Notes under the pieces: generated by a model
The model's input: only the letters and a program-made list of their open reading frames with translations
Told to the model about the DNA's origin: nothing
Database searches by the model: none
Source of the DNA: Thiohalorhabdus denitrificans
GTDB taxonomy: Bacteria; Pseudomonadota; Gammaproteobacteria; Thiohalorhabdales; Thiohalorhabdaceae
NCBI RefSeq assembly: GCF_001399755.1
Contig: NZ_LJCP01000011.1
Span: 372,001 to 436,000, forward strand
DNA: 64,000 nt
Direction: 5' to 3'
Position numbers and translations under genes: made by a program
Part shown: positions 7,864-17,010 of the stretch, piece after piece
Position numbering within the stretch: the first letter of the stretch is position 1
Layout of the letters: every line of letters starts with the position of its first letter

Positions 7864-8334
7864 ATGCGCAATCCCACCATGACCGCCGCCATCGCCCTGC
7901 TCGCCGCCGGTATGGCCGTCCCCGCGCAGGCCCAGGAAGAAGGGGCCGAGGTGACCATGGACGTGGTCGAAGAGGGCGCCACCGGCGAGGAGGTGACCGA
8001 GTCCGTGTCCAATTCCATCGAGCTGCCCGAGGAGGCCGCCGAGCAGGCCCGGGCGCGCGGGGAGAACGGCGACGGCGAGCGGGCCGAGGAAGGCGAGACC
8101 ATGGGCATGGATACCGAAGCCCGGGGGCTCGCCGAAAAGGCCCAGGATGGCGGCATCGAGAGCGAGGACGCCCGGGAGCTCGCCGACGAGGCTCGCGAGA
8201 ACGCCCGCGAGATGAAGCGGGAGCAGGAGGAGCTTCGCGAAGAGCACAAGGAGGCCCGCGAGGCCGGTGAGGTCGGCGACCTCCAGGAGGAGGCCGAGGG
8301 GTACAAGGAGCAGACCCGGGAGGGGATGCGGTAA
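7864..8334 (+). CDS. Exported glutamate-rich protein, 156 aa
   Basis: The ATG at 7864 follows GGGAGGAAACC. Residues 1-22 form a signal peptide ending PAQAQ. The rest is extremely rich in Glu, with Ala, Arg and Lys, and is probably helical or coiled-coil (EEHKEAREAGEVGDLQEEAE). There are no cysteines in the mature part and no known domain. It is the third gene of the sigma/anti-sigma set and may be its regulated target or a periplasmic signal protein; that is inference from position only. Confidence 0.75.
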   Translation: MRNPTMTAAIALLAAGMAVPAQAQEEGAEVTMDVVEEGATGEEVTESVSNSIELPEEAAEQARARGENGDGERAEEGETMGMDTEARGLAEKAQDGGIESEDARELADEARENAREMKREQEELREEHKEAREAGEVGDLQEEAEGYKEQTREGMR

Positions 8335-8396
8335 GGCCCATCCGGTTTCTTACGGGGTAACCCTTACGCATCGGCCAGCGAGCTGGCTAGAATGCG

Positions 8397-8435
8397 GGCA
8401 AGCGGCCCGCCGGCTCCACCGGCGGGCCGCTTGCC
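8397..8435. terminator. Perfect 17-bp stem-loop after the sigma-factor cluster
   Basis: The arms at 8397-8413 and 8419-8435 are exactly complementary over 17 bp with a CTCCA loop. There is no U-tract, so it is either a weak intrinsic terminator for the gene ending at 8334 or a leader hairpin for the gene starting at 8479. Confidence 0.5.
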
Positions 8436-8478
8436 GCCTTACCGACCGCATCCTTGCGCGAGAAAAAGGGGACCACGC

Positions 8479-9780
8479 ATGGCCACGAGGGCCCACCGGT
8501 ATCTGCCGGTCCTTCTCGTTCTCTCCCTGCTTTTCCCAGTCGCCACCCAGGCCGCATCCGGCTCCGAGTCCTTCCAGAAGGGGGTCGCCGCCTACCGGGC
8601 GGACCGCCTGGAGGAGGCCCTGGCCCATTTCGAGGCCGCCCGGGACGCGGGCCTGGACAAGCCCTCCCTGTACCACAACCTGGGGACCGCCTATTACCGG
8701 TTGGGCCGCTACCCGGAAGCCCGCCGGGCCTTTCAGCGGCTTCTGGACGATCCGGGCTCCGCGGCCCTTGCCCATTACAACCTGGGGCTGGTGGCCCGGA
8801 AGCTGAACGAGCCGGAGACGGCCCGAGAGCACTTCCGTGCCGCCCTTCGCTCGGCCGATAACCCCAAGATCCAAAGGCTGGCCGCCGACCAGCTCCCGGA
8901 GCGGGAGACTACCCGCGCCGACCGGTCCCCCTTCTCCGGTCTCGTCTCCCTGGGCGGCGGCTACAGCGACAACGTCACTCTCCAGCCCGACGACGGCCCC
9001 ATCACCAGCGGCCAGAGTGACACCTTCCTGGAGGCGCTCGCCGCCGGGACCTATCAGCTGCAGGGGGACCCCGACCACGGCCTGCAGCTCAAGGCCAGCG
9101 CCCTGATCCTGGACTACGCCGACCGCAATACCTTCGACCAGACCTACCTTCGCGCTGGCCTGGAATGGGACCGGAGCTCCGGACCCTGGGCCCTGGATCT
9201 GGCCGCCTACGGCGACTGGATCACCCTGGGAGGCGACCCCTTCGAGCGGGTGGTCACGGGAGAAGTGGACGCCCTACGGGCGGTAACCGCCACCCAGGAC
9301 CTGCGCTTGCGCTACCGTCTCAGCCTCGTGGACGGGGCGAACCGGTTCGAGCACCTGTCCGGAACCCGGCAACGGGCCGGCGCCGAATGGCGATACGACA
9401 GCGAGGCCTATGGCCTGGAGACGGGCTACGAGCTGGAGTACAACGACCGCGACGACCTCCCCGACGCCAGCGTCTCCCCTATCCGCCACCTGGGGTATCT
9501 GGAGACCCGCTGGAAGCTGGCCCGGTACTGGGAGGTGGACCTCGCCGGCTCCTACCGGTTCAGCCGCTACCAGGACCCCCATCGGACCCCGGCCGGGGAG
9601 GTCACCCGCGAGGACACCCGCATCCGTGGCGAGGTGGGCCTGTCCCGCCAGCTGCCCTGGAAGCTTTGGGCCAATCTGGAGTACCAGTACACCCGCAACG
9701 ACTCCAACATCGATTTCGCCGATCCCAACTACGAGTACGAGGCCAACGTCTACGCCATCCGGGTGGAGCGGTTCTTCTAG
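8479..9780 (+). CDS. TPR plus beta-barrel outer-membrane protein
   Basis: The 433-residue protein has a signal peptide (cleavage near VATQAAS, residue 26), then about three TPR units (SLYHNLGTAYYRLGRYPEARR, AALAHYNLGLVARKLN), and from about residue 150 a barrel of alternating strands that opens with LGGGYSDNVTL and ends with VYAIRVERFF, a C-terminal Phe typical for BAM substrates. The layout resembles surface-lipoprotein assembly modifiers (Slam-like) and related DUF560 exporters, but the barrel is too divergent to be sure. The ATG at 8479 was chosen because it starts the signal peptide. Confidence 0.85.
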   Translation: MATRAHRYLPVLLVLSLLFPVATQAASGSESFQKGVAAYRADRLEEALAHFEAARDAGLDKPSLYHNLGTAYYRLGRYPEARRAFQRLLDDPGSAALAHYNLGLVARKLNEPETAREHFRAALRSADNPKIQRLAADQLPERETTRADRSPFSGLVSLGGGYSDNVTLQPDDGPITSGQSDTFLEALAAGTYQLQGDPDHGLQLKASALILDYADRNTFDQTYLRAGLEWDRSSGPWALDLAAYGDWITLGGDPFERVVTGEVDALRAVTATQDLRLRYRLSLVDGANRFEHLSGTRQRAGAEWRYDSEAYGLETGYELEYNDRDDLPDASVSPIRHLGYLETRWKLARYWEVDLAGSYRFSRYQDPHRTPAGEVTREDTRIRGEVGLSRQLPWKLWANLEYQYTRNDSNIDFADPNYEYEANVYAIRVERFF

Positions 9781-9799
9781 CTCACGGCTGCCCCTTCGT

Positions 9800-9825
9800 C
9801 CCGGGCCGGGGCCCGGGCCTTCTTG
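9800..9825 (+). terminator. Possible intrinsic terminator after the barrel gene
   Basis: CCCGGGCC at 9800-9807 pairs with GGCCCGGG at 9810-9817, followed by CCTTCTTGT. The loop is very short, so the real stem would be smaller. It sits 20 bp after the stop at 9780 and before hemH. Confidence 0.35.
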
Positions 9826-9895
9826 TGCAACGCCGGAACGGTACAATGGGGGCCGTCTTGCCACCGTCGGGGCACCGCCCCAGCAAGGGAGAACC

Positions 9896-11011
9896 ATGCC
9901 GCGCTTCAAGGGGGAACCGGACTACCGCCACGGCAGCCCGGAATGCACCGGGGTGCTGCTCACCAACCTGGGCACCCCGGATGCCCCGGACTCCCCGTCC
10001 CTGCGCCGCTACCTGCGGGAATTCCTGTGGGACCCCCGGGTGGTGGAGGTGCCCCGCCCCCTGTGGTGGCTCATCCTGCACGGCGTCATCCTGCGCACCC
10101 GGCCGGCCCGCTCGGCGGAGGCCTACCGCCAGGTGTGGGACACCCTCGGCGAGGGCTCGCCCCTGCTGGCCGTATCGCACCGCCAGCAGGAGGGCCTGCA
10201 GGCGCGGCTGGAGGAGCGGTTCAAGGGGCCGGTGAAGGTGGCCCTGGGCATGCGCTACGGTCGGCCCTCCCTGGCGGAGGGGCTGGCGGAGCTGAACCGC
10301 GCCGGCGCCCGGCGCATCCTGGTGCTGCCCCTGTACCCCCAGTACTCGGGCTCCACCACCGCCTCCACCTTCGACGCCGTCACCACGGAGCTGCAGAGCT
10401 GGCGCTGGGTGCCCGAACTGCGCTTCGTGCAGCACTACCCCAAGGACCCCGGCTACATAAAGGCCCTGGCCGCGAGCGTCCGCGAACACTGGGCCGCCCA
10501 CGGCGAGCCCGACCGGCTGGTGATGTCCTTTCACGGCGTGCCCAAGCGCTACCTGCTGCAGGGCGATCCCTACCACTGCGAATGCCAGGCCACGGGCCGG
10601 CTGCTCGCCGAGGAGCTGGGCCTCGAGGAGGGGCGCTGGCAGGTGACCTTCCAGTCGCGCTTCGGCCGGGCGGAGTGGCTGCAGCCCTACACGGACGCCA
10701 CCATGCAGGCCCTGCCCGGAGAGGGAGTGAAACGGGTGGACGTGATCTGCCCCGGCTTCCCCGCCGACTGTCTGGAGACCCTCCAGGAGATCAACGACGA
10801 GAACCGGGAGTACTTCCTTGAGGCGGGCGGCGAGGAGTTCCACTACATCCCGGCCCTGAACGACCGCGCCGACCACCTGGACGCCCTGGCCGACCTGGCG
10901 GCACGCCACAGCCGGGGCTGGCCGGAGCTGGAGGACTGGGAGCCCCGGCGCGCCGAGGCGGAGGCCAAGGCCAGCCGGGAGCGGGCCCTCGCCCTGGGCG
11001 CGGATCGGTAA
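9896..11011 (+). CDS. hemH: Ferrochelatase
   Basis: The 371-residue enzyme inserts Fe2+ into protoporphyrin IX, the last step of haem synthesis. It begins, after a short leader, with GVLLTNLGTPDAPD, has the active-site segment SFHGVPKRYLLQGDPY with the metal-binding His, the conserved TFQSRFGRAEWLQPYT, and the family ending PGFPADCLETLQEI. The ATG at 9896 follows AAGGGAGA. The window also encodes hemL and hemJ, though not in the same operon. Confidence 0.97.
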   Translation: MPRFKGEPDYRHGSPECTGVLLTNLGTPDAPDSPSLRRYLREFLWDPRVVEVPRPLWWLILHGVILRTRPARSAEAYRQVWDTLGEGSPLLAVSHRQQEGLQARLEERFKGPVKVALGMRYGRPSLAEGLAELNRAGARRILVLPLYPQYSGSTTASTFDAVTTELQSWRWVPELRFVQHYPKDPGYIKALAASVREHWAAHGEPDRLVMSFHGVPKRYLLQGDPYHCECQATGRLLAEELGLEEGRWQVTFQSRFGRAEWLQPYTDATMQALPGEGVKRVDVICPGFPADCLETLQEINDENREYFLEAGGEEFHYIPALNDRADHLDALADLAARHSRGWPELEDWEPRRAEAEAKASRERALALGADR

Positions 11012-11052
11012 GGGAAAGCGCCCCTGCCCCCCCGAGCTGGTCTGTACCCCCG

Positions 11053-11131
11053 GTGGGAGCCCGCTTTAGTCGGCGATCCCCCGATCAGCTCCGAGGTTGG
11101 CACCCGGTGCGCCCGCTAAAGCGGGCTGTAC
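11053..11131. repeat. GTAG-type REP pair (imperfect)
   Basis: A plus-strand unit GTGGGAGCCCGCTTTAGTCG-GCGA (11053-11076) faces an inverted unit (11110-11131) whose minus strand reads GTACAGCCCGCTTTAGCGGG-CG. Both carry the AGCCCGCTT...GCGGGC core that also occurs at 49732-49797. It lies between the convergent hemH and globin genes. Confidence 0.65.
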
Positions 11132-11148
11132 CGGAGACCGCCTTGGCC

Positions 11149-11529
11149 CTACCCCCGCACCACGTTGGCGCGGAGCTTGTCGGCCACGGCCGTGGCCATC
11201 TGCCGCCACTGCGCCGCCAGCTCCGGCTCCAGGTGCTCGTCCACCGTCGCACCGAACAGCTCCAGCCAGCGGTCCAGCAGCCGATTCGTGATCCCCAGCC
11301 CCTGGTGGGCACCGATCATGTCCACGAAGGGCGGCTCCTGCATGCGGCCGCCCATGGCCAGCCACCAGTAGCCGATGACCTTCTCCTCGTGGGCGGCCTT
11401 GTCCGGGATGCCGGTGAAATAGGGGCCCAGCTCGGGGTCGGCGCGCAGCCGCTGGTAGAAGTCGTGGACCACGGCCTCCACCCGGGCGTAGCCGATCTTG
11501 TCGCACAGCGGCTCGAGCTTGCGGACCAT
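11149..11529 (-). CDS. Truncated haemoglobin, probably group III
   Basis: The 126-residue protein has the 2-over-2 globin pattern: VHDFYQRLRADPELGPYF in helices B-C, His47 in the E region (AHEEKVIGYWW), and a likely proximal His75 in the F region (GAHQGLGI), followed by RLLDRWLELFG and the helix-H segment. The HxEKVIxYW spacing fits group III (trHbP). Such globins bind O2 or NO; some help in peroxide or NO defence. It follows the BCCT gene by 9 bp on the same strand. Confidence 0.85.
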   Translation of the reverse strand: MVRKLEPLCDKIGYARVEAVVHDFYQRLRADPELGPYFTGIPDKAAHEEKVIGYWWLAMGGRMQEPPFVDMIGAHQGLGITNRLLDRWLELFGATVDEHLEPELAAQWRQMATAVADKLRANVVRG

Positions 11530-11538
11530 GGGCCCCTC

Positions 11539-13161
11539 CTATTCCCGGGGCTCGGAGGAGTTGGGGCCGTATTCCCGCTCGGTGCCGAGGGGCACGCCGC
11601 GCTCCTGCCAGGGGCGCAGGTCCACCCCCTGCTGATAGACGTAGTGCTGCATGCCCTTGATCAGGGTGTAGCCCATGATCAGCAGCAGGATGCCGAAGGG
11701 GAAGCCGGTGGTAATGGCCGCCGTCTGCAGGGCGGTGAGCCCGCCGCCGATCAGCAGAACCGCCGCCACGATGCCCTCCGAGACGGCCCAGAACACCCGC
11801 TGGGTGGTGGGCGGGTTGGCCTTGCCGCCGGCGGTGATGATGTCGATCACCAGCGAGCCCGAGTCGGAGGAGGTGACGAAGAAGGTGATGACCACCAGGG
11901 TGGCCAGCAGGCTGGTGATGACAGCCAGCGGCAGGTGGTCGAGGAAGGCGAACAGGGAGCGCGCCACGTCCTCCTGGGCCACGGCGGCGATGCCGCCCTC
12001 GCCCATCATCTCGATCTGCAGGGCGCTGTCGCCGAAGATGGTCAGCCACACGAAGGTGACCAGGGTGGGCACGAACAGCACCGAGGCGATGAACTCGCGG
12101 ATGGTGCGGCCGTAGGAGACCCGCGCGATGAACATGCCCACGAAGGGCGACCAAGCGATCCACCAGCCCCAGTAGAACACCGTCCAGTCGTTCTGCCACT
12201 GGGTCTGGGTGTAGGTCTCCGTCCAGGTGGCCAGGGTGGGGAAGTTCTGCAGATAGAAGCCCAGGTTCTCCACGAAGCCGTTGAGCAGCAGCAGGGTGGG
12301 GCCCACCAGCAGCACGAACAGTAGCAGAAGCCCGGCGATCACCATGTTGGTCTCGGAGATGCGCCGGATGCCCTTGTCCAGGCCGGAGACCACCGACACG
12401 GTGGCGATGGCGGTGATAATGGCGATCAGCACGATCTGCACGGGCAGACCCTGCTCCAGGCCGAACAGGTAGTTCAGGCCGCCGTTCACCTGCTGCACCC
12501 CCAGCCCCAGGGAGGTGGCCACGCCGAACAGGGTGGCGAGGGTGGCCAGGATGTCGATCACATGGCCCGGCCAGTCGTAGATGCGCTCGCCCAGGACCGG
12601 GTAGAAGACGGAGCGAATGGACAGTGGGAGGCCGCGGTTGAAACCGAAGAAAGCCAGGCACAGGGCGACGAATGCATAGATGGCCCAGGCATGCAGGCCC
12701 CAATGGAGGTAGGCGATGCCCATGGCGTCCTGGGCGGCCAGCACCGTCTCGGCCTCCGCGTTGTGCGGGCTCAGGGGCGGGTCGACGTAATGCAGGATGG
12801 GCTCGGCCACCCCGTAGAACACCAGGCCGATGCCCATGCCCGCCGAGAACAGCATGGCGAACCAGCCGATGTAGCTGAACTCGGGCCGGGCCTCGCTGCC
12901 GCCGAGGCGGATGTGGCCGAAACGGGTGAACAGCAGGACGAACATGAAAATCAGCAGCGCGTTCACCGCCAGGACGAAGAACCAGCCGGTGTAGGTGGCG
13001 ATGGTGCCCTGGACCGCGCTGAACACCTCCTCCGCGATGTCCACATTGGCGATGGTGACGACCACGAACAGCACGATCAGGGCCACGGCAACGAAGAACA
13101 CCACCGGGTTCAGGTCGATGAACGGCTCGCCCCGCCGGTTTCGGAGCACCAGGTTCTGCAT
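11539..13161 (-). CDS. BCCT family betaine/choline/carnitine transporter
   Basis: The 540-residue protein has about 12 membrane helices, the BCCT signatures FSAGMGIGLVFYGVAEP and FYWGWWIAWSPFVGMFIARV, and IRSVFYPVLG. It imports osmolytes with Na+ or H+ and implies growth under variable salinity. The frame opens with GTG at 13167, but the ATG at 13161 has AGGAGG nine bases upstream and is the better start. The C-terminal tail is short, so the long osmosensing tail of some BetT/BetP proteins is missing. Substrate cannot be told from sequence alone. Confidence 0.95.
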   Translation of the reverse strand: MQNLVLRNRRGEPFIDLNPVVFFVAVALIVLFVVVTIANVDIAEEVFSAVQGTIATYTGWFFVLAVNALLIFMFVLLFTRFGHIRLGGSEARPEFSYIGWFAMLFSAGMGIGLVFYGVAEPILHYVDPPLSPHNAEAETVLAAQDAMGIAYLHWGLHAWAIYAFVALCLAFFGFNRGLPLSIRSVFYPVLGERIYDWPGHVIDILATLATLFGVATSLGLGVQQVNGGLNYLFGLEQGLPVQIVLIAIITAIATVSVVSGLDKGIRRISETNMVIAGLLLLFVLLVGPTLLLLNGFVENLGFYLQNFPTLATWTETYTQTQWQNDWTVFYWGWWIAWSPFVGMFIARVSYGRTIREFIASVLFVPTLVTFVWLTIFGDSALQIEMMGEGGIAAVAQEDVARSLFAFLDHLPLAVITSLLATLVVITFFVTSSDSGSLVIDIITAGGKANPPTTQRVFWAVSEGIVAAVLLIGGGLTALQTAAITTGFPFGILLLIMGYTLIKGMQHYVYQQGVDLRPWQERGVPLGTEREYGPNSSEPRE

Positions 13162-13305
13162 GGACACACGCCTCCTGCTTCCGGGCCGTCCCGGCCCGGC
13201 CGAACGGTTGCCGGCCCTTCCGGTCCGGACTTCCGCAATTGCCAGTAGGGGTTACGGGACTCTATCAGCCCCGCCCCTGCCCGACCAGCAAGGGGCAGGC
13301 AAGGG

Positions 13306-13686
13306 TCAGGGCGCGCGCCAAGCCCCCACGGCGAGGAGCAGCCAGGAGACGATGAAGGCCGTGCCGCCCACGGGGGTGATGGCCCCCAGCCAGCCGGGAC
13401 CGCCCAGGGCCAGACCGTAGAGGGTGCCGGCGAAGACCACGATCCCAGCGAGCATCACCCAGCCGGCGGCTCGCAGCCAGGGGGTGGGGCCGAGGCTCAG
13501 GACGACCAGCCCGATCAGCGCCAACCCCAGGGCGTGGTAGAAATGGTATTCCACCGCGGTGTGGAACACCTCCAGAAGGCGGGCACTGAGGCGATCGCGC
13601 AATCCGTGGGCGGCGAAGGCGCCGAGCATGACGGCCAGGGCGCCGTTGAGCGCCCCGAGGAGCAGGAATAGCCGGCCTGCGGGCAT
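13306..13686 (-). CDS. DUF423 small membrane protein
   Basis: The 126-residue protein has four hydrophobic helices and the DUF423 features: an N-terminal LLGALNGALAVMLGAFAAHGLR, then FHTAVEYHFYHALGL, and a final TPVGGTAFIVSWLLLAVGA. The ATG at 13686 is preceded by AGGAGG; a longer frame to 13749 has no better start. The family (YgdD-like) is widespread and its function is unknown. Confidence 0.93.
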   Translation of the reverse strand: MPAGRLFLLLGALNGALAVMLGAFAAHGLRDRLSARLLEVFHTAVEYHFYHALGLALIGLVVLSLGPTPWLRAAGWVMLAGIVVFAGTLYGLALGGPGWLGAITPVGGTAFIVSWLLLAVGAWRAP

Positions 13687-13756
13687 GGGTCCTCCTTTTG
13701 TGTGGTGGCGGAAACGGCCGGTCCGATTCTCCCCCATCCGAGGGGGCACCTTCCCC

Positions 13757-14209
13757 TCAGGCCATCCCCCGCTTCTCCAGGTAGCGCTGGTGGTACTCTT
13801 CGGCGGGGTAGAAGGCTTCGAAGGGCACGATCTCGGTGGCGATCTCCCCCCGAAAACGCTGCTGGGCGCGCTCCCGCGAGGCCCGGGCGGCGGCCTCCTG
13901 GTCGGCGTCGTGGTAGAAGATTACGCTCCGGTACTGGGTGCCCACGTCCGGGCCCTGCCGATTCACCTGGGTGGGGTCGTGGACGGACCAGAACACCTCC
14001 AGCAGGTCCTCGTAACTGACCCGTCCCGGGTCGTATTCCACCTGCACCACCTCGGCGTGCCCCGTGCGCCCCGTGCACACCTGCTCGTAGGTAGGCTCCG
14101 CGGTGGTGCCGCCGCTGTAGCCCACCGTTACGTCGGTAACCCCTTCCACGCGACGGAAGGCGGTCTCCACTCCCCAGAAACAGCCTGCGCCGAAGGTTGC
14201 CGTCGCCAT
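13757..14209 (-). CDS. msrA: Peptide methionine-S-sulfoxide reductase MsrA
   Basis: The 150-residue enzyme reduces the S-epimer of methionine sulfoxide. It has the catalytic FGAGCFWG motif with Cys10, then GYSGG and EYHQRYL. Only one other cysteine is present (Cys44); the C-terminal resolving cysteines of the long E. coli type are absent, so this is a short-form MsrA. It is separated from the DUF423 gene by 70 bp. Confidence 0.96.
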   Translation of the reverse strand: MATATFGAGCFWGVETAFRRVEGVTDVTVGYSGGTTAEPTYEQVCTGRTGHAEVVQVEYDPGRVSYEDLLEVFWSVHDPTQVNRQGPDVGTQYRSVIFYHDADQEAAARASRERAQQRFRGEIATEIVPFEAFYPAEEYHQRYLEKRGMA

Positions 14210-14246
14210 GTTGGCCTCCTTGGTCCAGTTCGACGGAAACGATCCG

Positions 14247-15296
14247 TCACTCCACGGGCGGCAGGCGCTCCATGAGGTAGCACAGGCAGTCCTGCCGGAT
14301 GATGTCGGGATCGTGGCTCAGCATGGAGGGCATCACCGGCAGCCGGGTGCGCAGCTCGCCCCGGTCCAGGGTGAAATAGCGCTCCTCCACCCGCGCTCCC
14401 CGTTCGTCGTGGGCGACCACGTAGTCCCCCGCCCGTTCGCCGCTCCCGCGCACCTCGGCCAGGCCCGTGCTGGCCGGCAGGTCCCGGAAGTTGAGCCGGT
14501 CCAGGTCGTCGCGGAGCACCAGCTCGCCGCCCTCGAAGCCGAAGCCCACCCCTTCGCGCACGTTGACCGTGGCCACCGTATGGTAGAGGTCGTAGTCGTG
14601 CGGGGCCACGCGGTCCGCCGGGATATCCCGCAGGTGCAGGGCGGCCTCCACCAGCTCGGCGGCGTGGGCCGCACCCTCGGGCTGCCCGGGGCGGCCGCAC
14701 TCCACCGTGGTGGCCGGCGCCAGGTCGGCGAAGGCGTTGGACTGCACGCTGTCGGGCTGGGTGAAGTAGACCACGGTGCGGCTGAACAGGGTGGCAAGGT
14801 GGAGGAAGCGGTGGTCCAGGCGATTGATGCAGGCGTAGTGGGGATTGCGGCCCGTGTTGTTGTGGATGTCGATGCTGGCGAACACCCCCCGCGCCGCCAT
14901 GCGCTCCCGCACCCGGGCCGCCAGGGCGTGCTCGGGGGTACCCCCGCCCCGCCAGACGCGGTTGTAGTCCGGCTGGCCCGGCAGGTGCCGCCGGCCGCGG
15001 CGGGCCGCCGCCACGTTGCCCACGAACAGGCTCAGCGCCCGGGGCAGCGGTTCGCCGCCGAGGTCCCGCAGCACCCGCTGCAGCGCCTCCCAGCCGGTGG
15101 TCTCGTTGCCGTGCAGAAGCACCGATACGAACAGCGCCGGCTCCCGCCGGCCCGGCAGGTGGATGAGGGCGGGCCCGCCCAGGGCCTCCGCCAGCTCGTG
15201 GGGCCCGCGGTCCAGCAGCCCCGCGGGCAACCCCTCGTACTCCCGGAGCTCGGGGGATGCCGGATTCGTGGCCCGGCTTGCCTCCGTGTCCACCAC
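14247..15296 (-). CDS. M14/succinylglutamate desuccinylase-like zinc hydrolase
   Basis: The 349-residue protein belongs to the AstE/aspartoacylase branch of M14 peptidases. The zinc motif HGNE is in [14 protein letters not shown] near residue 62, a second ligand His is in [14 protein letters not shown] near 140, and the catalytic Glu probably lies in TVECGRPGQ near 198. These enzymes cleave N-acyl or peptide bonds on small molecules. The gene follows the GCS2-like ligase at 15344 by 47 bp on the same strand, so a make-and-break pair acting on a gamma-glutamyl or similar amide is plausible but unproven. Confidence 0.85.
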   Translation of the reverse strand: MVDTEASRATNPASPELREYEGLPAGLLDRGPHELAEALGGPALIHLPGRREPALFVSVLLHGNETTGWEALQRVLRDLGGEPLPRALSLFVGNVAAARRGRRHLPGQPDYNRVWRGGGTPEHALAARVRERMAARGVFASIDIHNNTGRNPHYACINRLDHRFLHLATLFSRTVVYFTQPDSVQSNAFADLAPATTVECGRPGQPEGAAHAAELVEAALHLRDIPADRVAPHDYDLYHTVATVNVREGVGFGFEGGELVLRDDLDRLNFRDLPASTGLAEVRGSGERAGDYVVAHDERGARVEERYFTLDRGELRTRLPVMPSMLSHDPDIIRQDCLCYLMERLPPVE

Positions 15297-15343
15297 TGCT
15301 TCCCTCGTTTGGGTTGGTCCCCGCGGCGGCCGTTAGCAGGCCG

Positions 15344-16777
15344 CTAGACGGGCCACTCGTGGACGGGCGCGCCGCTGTCCTGGTGGGTGCGGTAGGCGGC
15401 TACCAGGGCCGGGAAGTCCCGACCGTGGGCCTCGGTATAGGCGATCTGCCAGGCGGCGCCGGTGCGCCGCCGGCGCACCCGCTCGCTCAAGATCCCCAGG
15501 TAGCGGTCGATGTCCGCCCCGGTGCAGCCCAGCTCCTCCAGGCCCTCCCGGGCCCGGGGCAGGAGGTGCTCCCGTAGCAGCTCGCCCAGGGGGCGCCGCT
15601 TGCCGTCCAGCCAGGTCAGGTTGGCCCGCAGGCCGTGCTTGGCGGCGGAATAGAAGTTCTCCCGCGCCGTGGCGAACTCCAGGATGTCCTCCGGCGGCGC
15701 GGGCCGCTCCGCCAGATGGCGGATGAGCCCGTAGAACAGGGCGGCGTTGGCCACGGTGTCGGGCACGCTGGGCCCGGCGGCCACCACCCGGTGCTCCAGG
15801 CGCAGATGCGGGGCGCCGTCCGGATCGAAGCCGAGCAGCGGCCGCACCCAACGCCAGATGGTGCCGTTGTGCAGGCGCAGGTGCGCCAGGTGCGCCGCGG
15901 GCTCCTCCAGGTCCACCGGCAGCATGACCGGGAAGTGGGCCCGGTTCTCCTCGAACAGCTCCAGCAGCGAGCGCCGCACGTAGCCGCTGCCGAAGGAGAC
16001 CCGCTTCACCGGCCCGAAGGCGGCGCCGCCGAAGCCCCCCGCGGCCACCGCCTGCTCGAACAGTGGAATGCGCGTCTCCCGCCACAGCCGCTTGCCGAAC
16101 AGGAAGGGCGCGTTGGCGGTGGCCCCCACCAGCGGGCCCGCGAGCACCAGGGCCGCGTTGTAGTAGCGGGCGGCCCGCTCGGGATCCAGCTGCAGGTGGA
16201 GCTGGAAGGAGGTGGTGGCCGCCTCGAGCATCACGTCGCGGTGCTCGGTGTGCAGGAACTCGGCCCCCTGGATGTCCAGCACCAGGGGGCGGCCCCGGCG
16301 CAGGCGCATGACCTGCTCGTTCAGGGCCCGGTAGCGCTCCTGCCCCGACATGTTGGCCACGCCGAGCATGGCGTCGGTCACCGTGGGCAGGATGCCGATC
16401 ATCACCGGGGCGGTGTCCAGCGCGGCGGCCACTTCCCGGCAGCGGGCCCAGTGGGCCGCCAGCTCCGCCTCCATGCGCCCCAGCGCGTCCCCGGTGAGGG
16501 GGCGGGGGTCGGCCCCAAGCTCGAAGTTGAAGCGGGCCAGCTCCGGGCTCGCCGCCTCCAGGCCCACGCGCGCCAGGAAGGCCTCGTTGATCGGAGCCGG
16601 GGCCTGCTCGCCGTCCACCAGCCAGGCCTCCAGCTCATAGCCCCCCATGGGCCCGCGCCGGGAAAGGCCGCCCGTCCGGAACAGCTCCCTGAGCCGCTCC
16701 GTCTCCTCGTCCAAGCGCCGGGCGAACCGGTCGAAATCCCGCTGGCCGAATCGGCCGCCCTTGATCTCGCGCCCCAT
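15344..16777 (-). CDS. GCS2-type glutamate-cysteine ligase-like enzyme
   Basis: The 477-residue protein starts at the ATG at 16777 (a longer frame adds 25 residues). It shows the carboxylate-amine ligase fold: GYELEAWLVDG near 43 for ATP/glutamate binding, FNFELGADP, SFQLHLQLDPE, and FGSGYVRRSLLELF. These match the proteobacterial family often labelled glutamate-cysteine ligase, which is distinct from E. coli GshA. Real substrate is uncertain; YbdK-type members have only weak GCL activity. It is the first gene of a pair with the M14 hydrolase. Confidence 0.8.
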   Translation of the reverse strand: MGREIKGGRFGQRDFDRFARRLDEETERLRELFRTGGLSRRGPMGGYELEAWLVDGEQAPAPINEAFLARVGLEAASPELARFNFELGADPRPLTGDALGRMEAELAAHWARCREVAAALDTAPVMIGILPTVTDAMLGVANMSGQERYRALNEQVMRLRRGRPLVLDIQGAEFLHTEHRDVMLEAATTSFQLHLQLDPERAARYYNAALVLAGPLVGATANAPFLFGKRLWRETRIPLFEQAVAAGGFGGAAFGPVKRVSFGSGYVRRSLLELFEENRAHFPVMLPVDLEEPAAHLAHLRLHNGTIWRWVRPLLGFDPDGAPHLRLEHRVVAAGPSVPDTVANAALFYGLIRHLAERPAPPEDILEFATARENFYSAAKHGLRANLTWLDGKRRPLGELLREHLLPRAREGLEELGCTGADIDRYLGILSERVRRRRTGAAWQIAYTEAHGRDFPALVAAYRTHQDSGAPVHEWPV

Positions 16778-16859
16778 GGCCGGCCTTTTCCCGGATGGGA
16801 AGTGGGCGACCAGTATACATTCTTCAGGCTCCCGCGTGTCTTCGGGCCGCAACTACGGA

Positions 16860-16975
16860 TTTTTCCCCATGGAGATTTCCAAACCCCTAAGGGGATGAGA
16901 AAAACCGGCTTCCATGGTCTAAATGGGAAAGAGGCGATGCGTCCCGGGTGCTCCTCCCGGGCGCGTAATCCTATG
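16860..16975 (+). other. Structured leader upstream of the 132-aa protein gene
   Basis: CCATGGA (16867-16873) pairs with TCCATGG (16911-16917) around a small CCCC-TAA-GGGG hairpin (16884-16894), and a second stem GCG-T-CCCGGG / CCCGGGCGC follows at about 16939-16963. This could fold as RNA ahead of the gene at 17011. I do not recognise a known riboswitch. Confidence 0.3.
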
Positions 16976-17010
16976 GAAAAGAACGAGATCGCTGCCTGAG
17001 GAGGCACAGC

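Noticed and set aside
13162-13167. GTG start of the BCCT transporter at 13167
   Set aside because: The ATG at 13161 has AGGAGG at nine-base spacing, which fits better.
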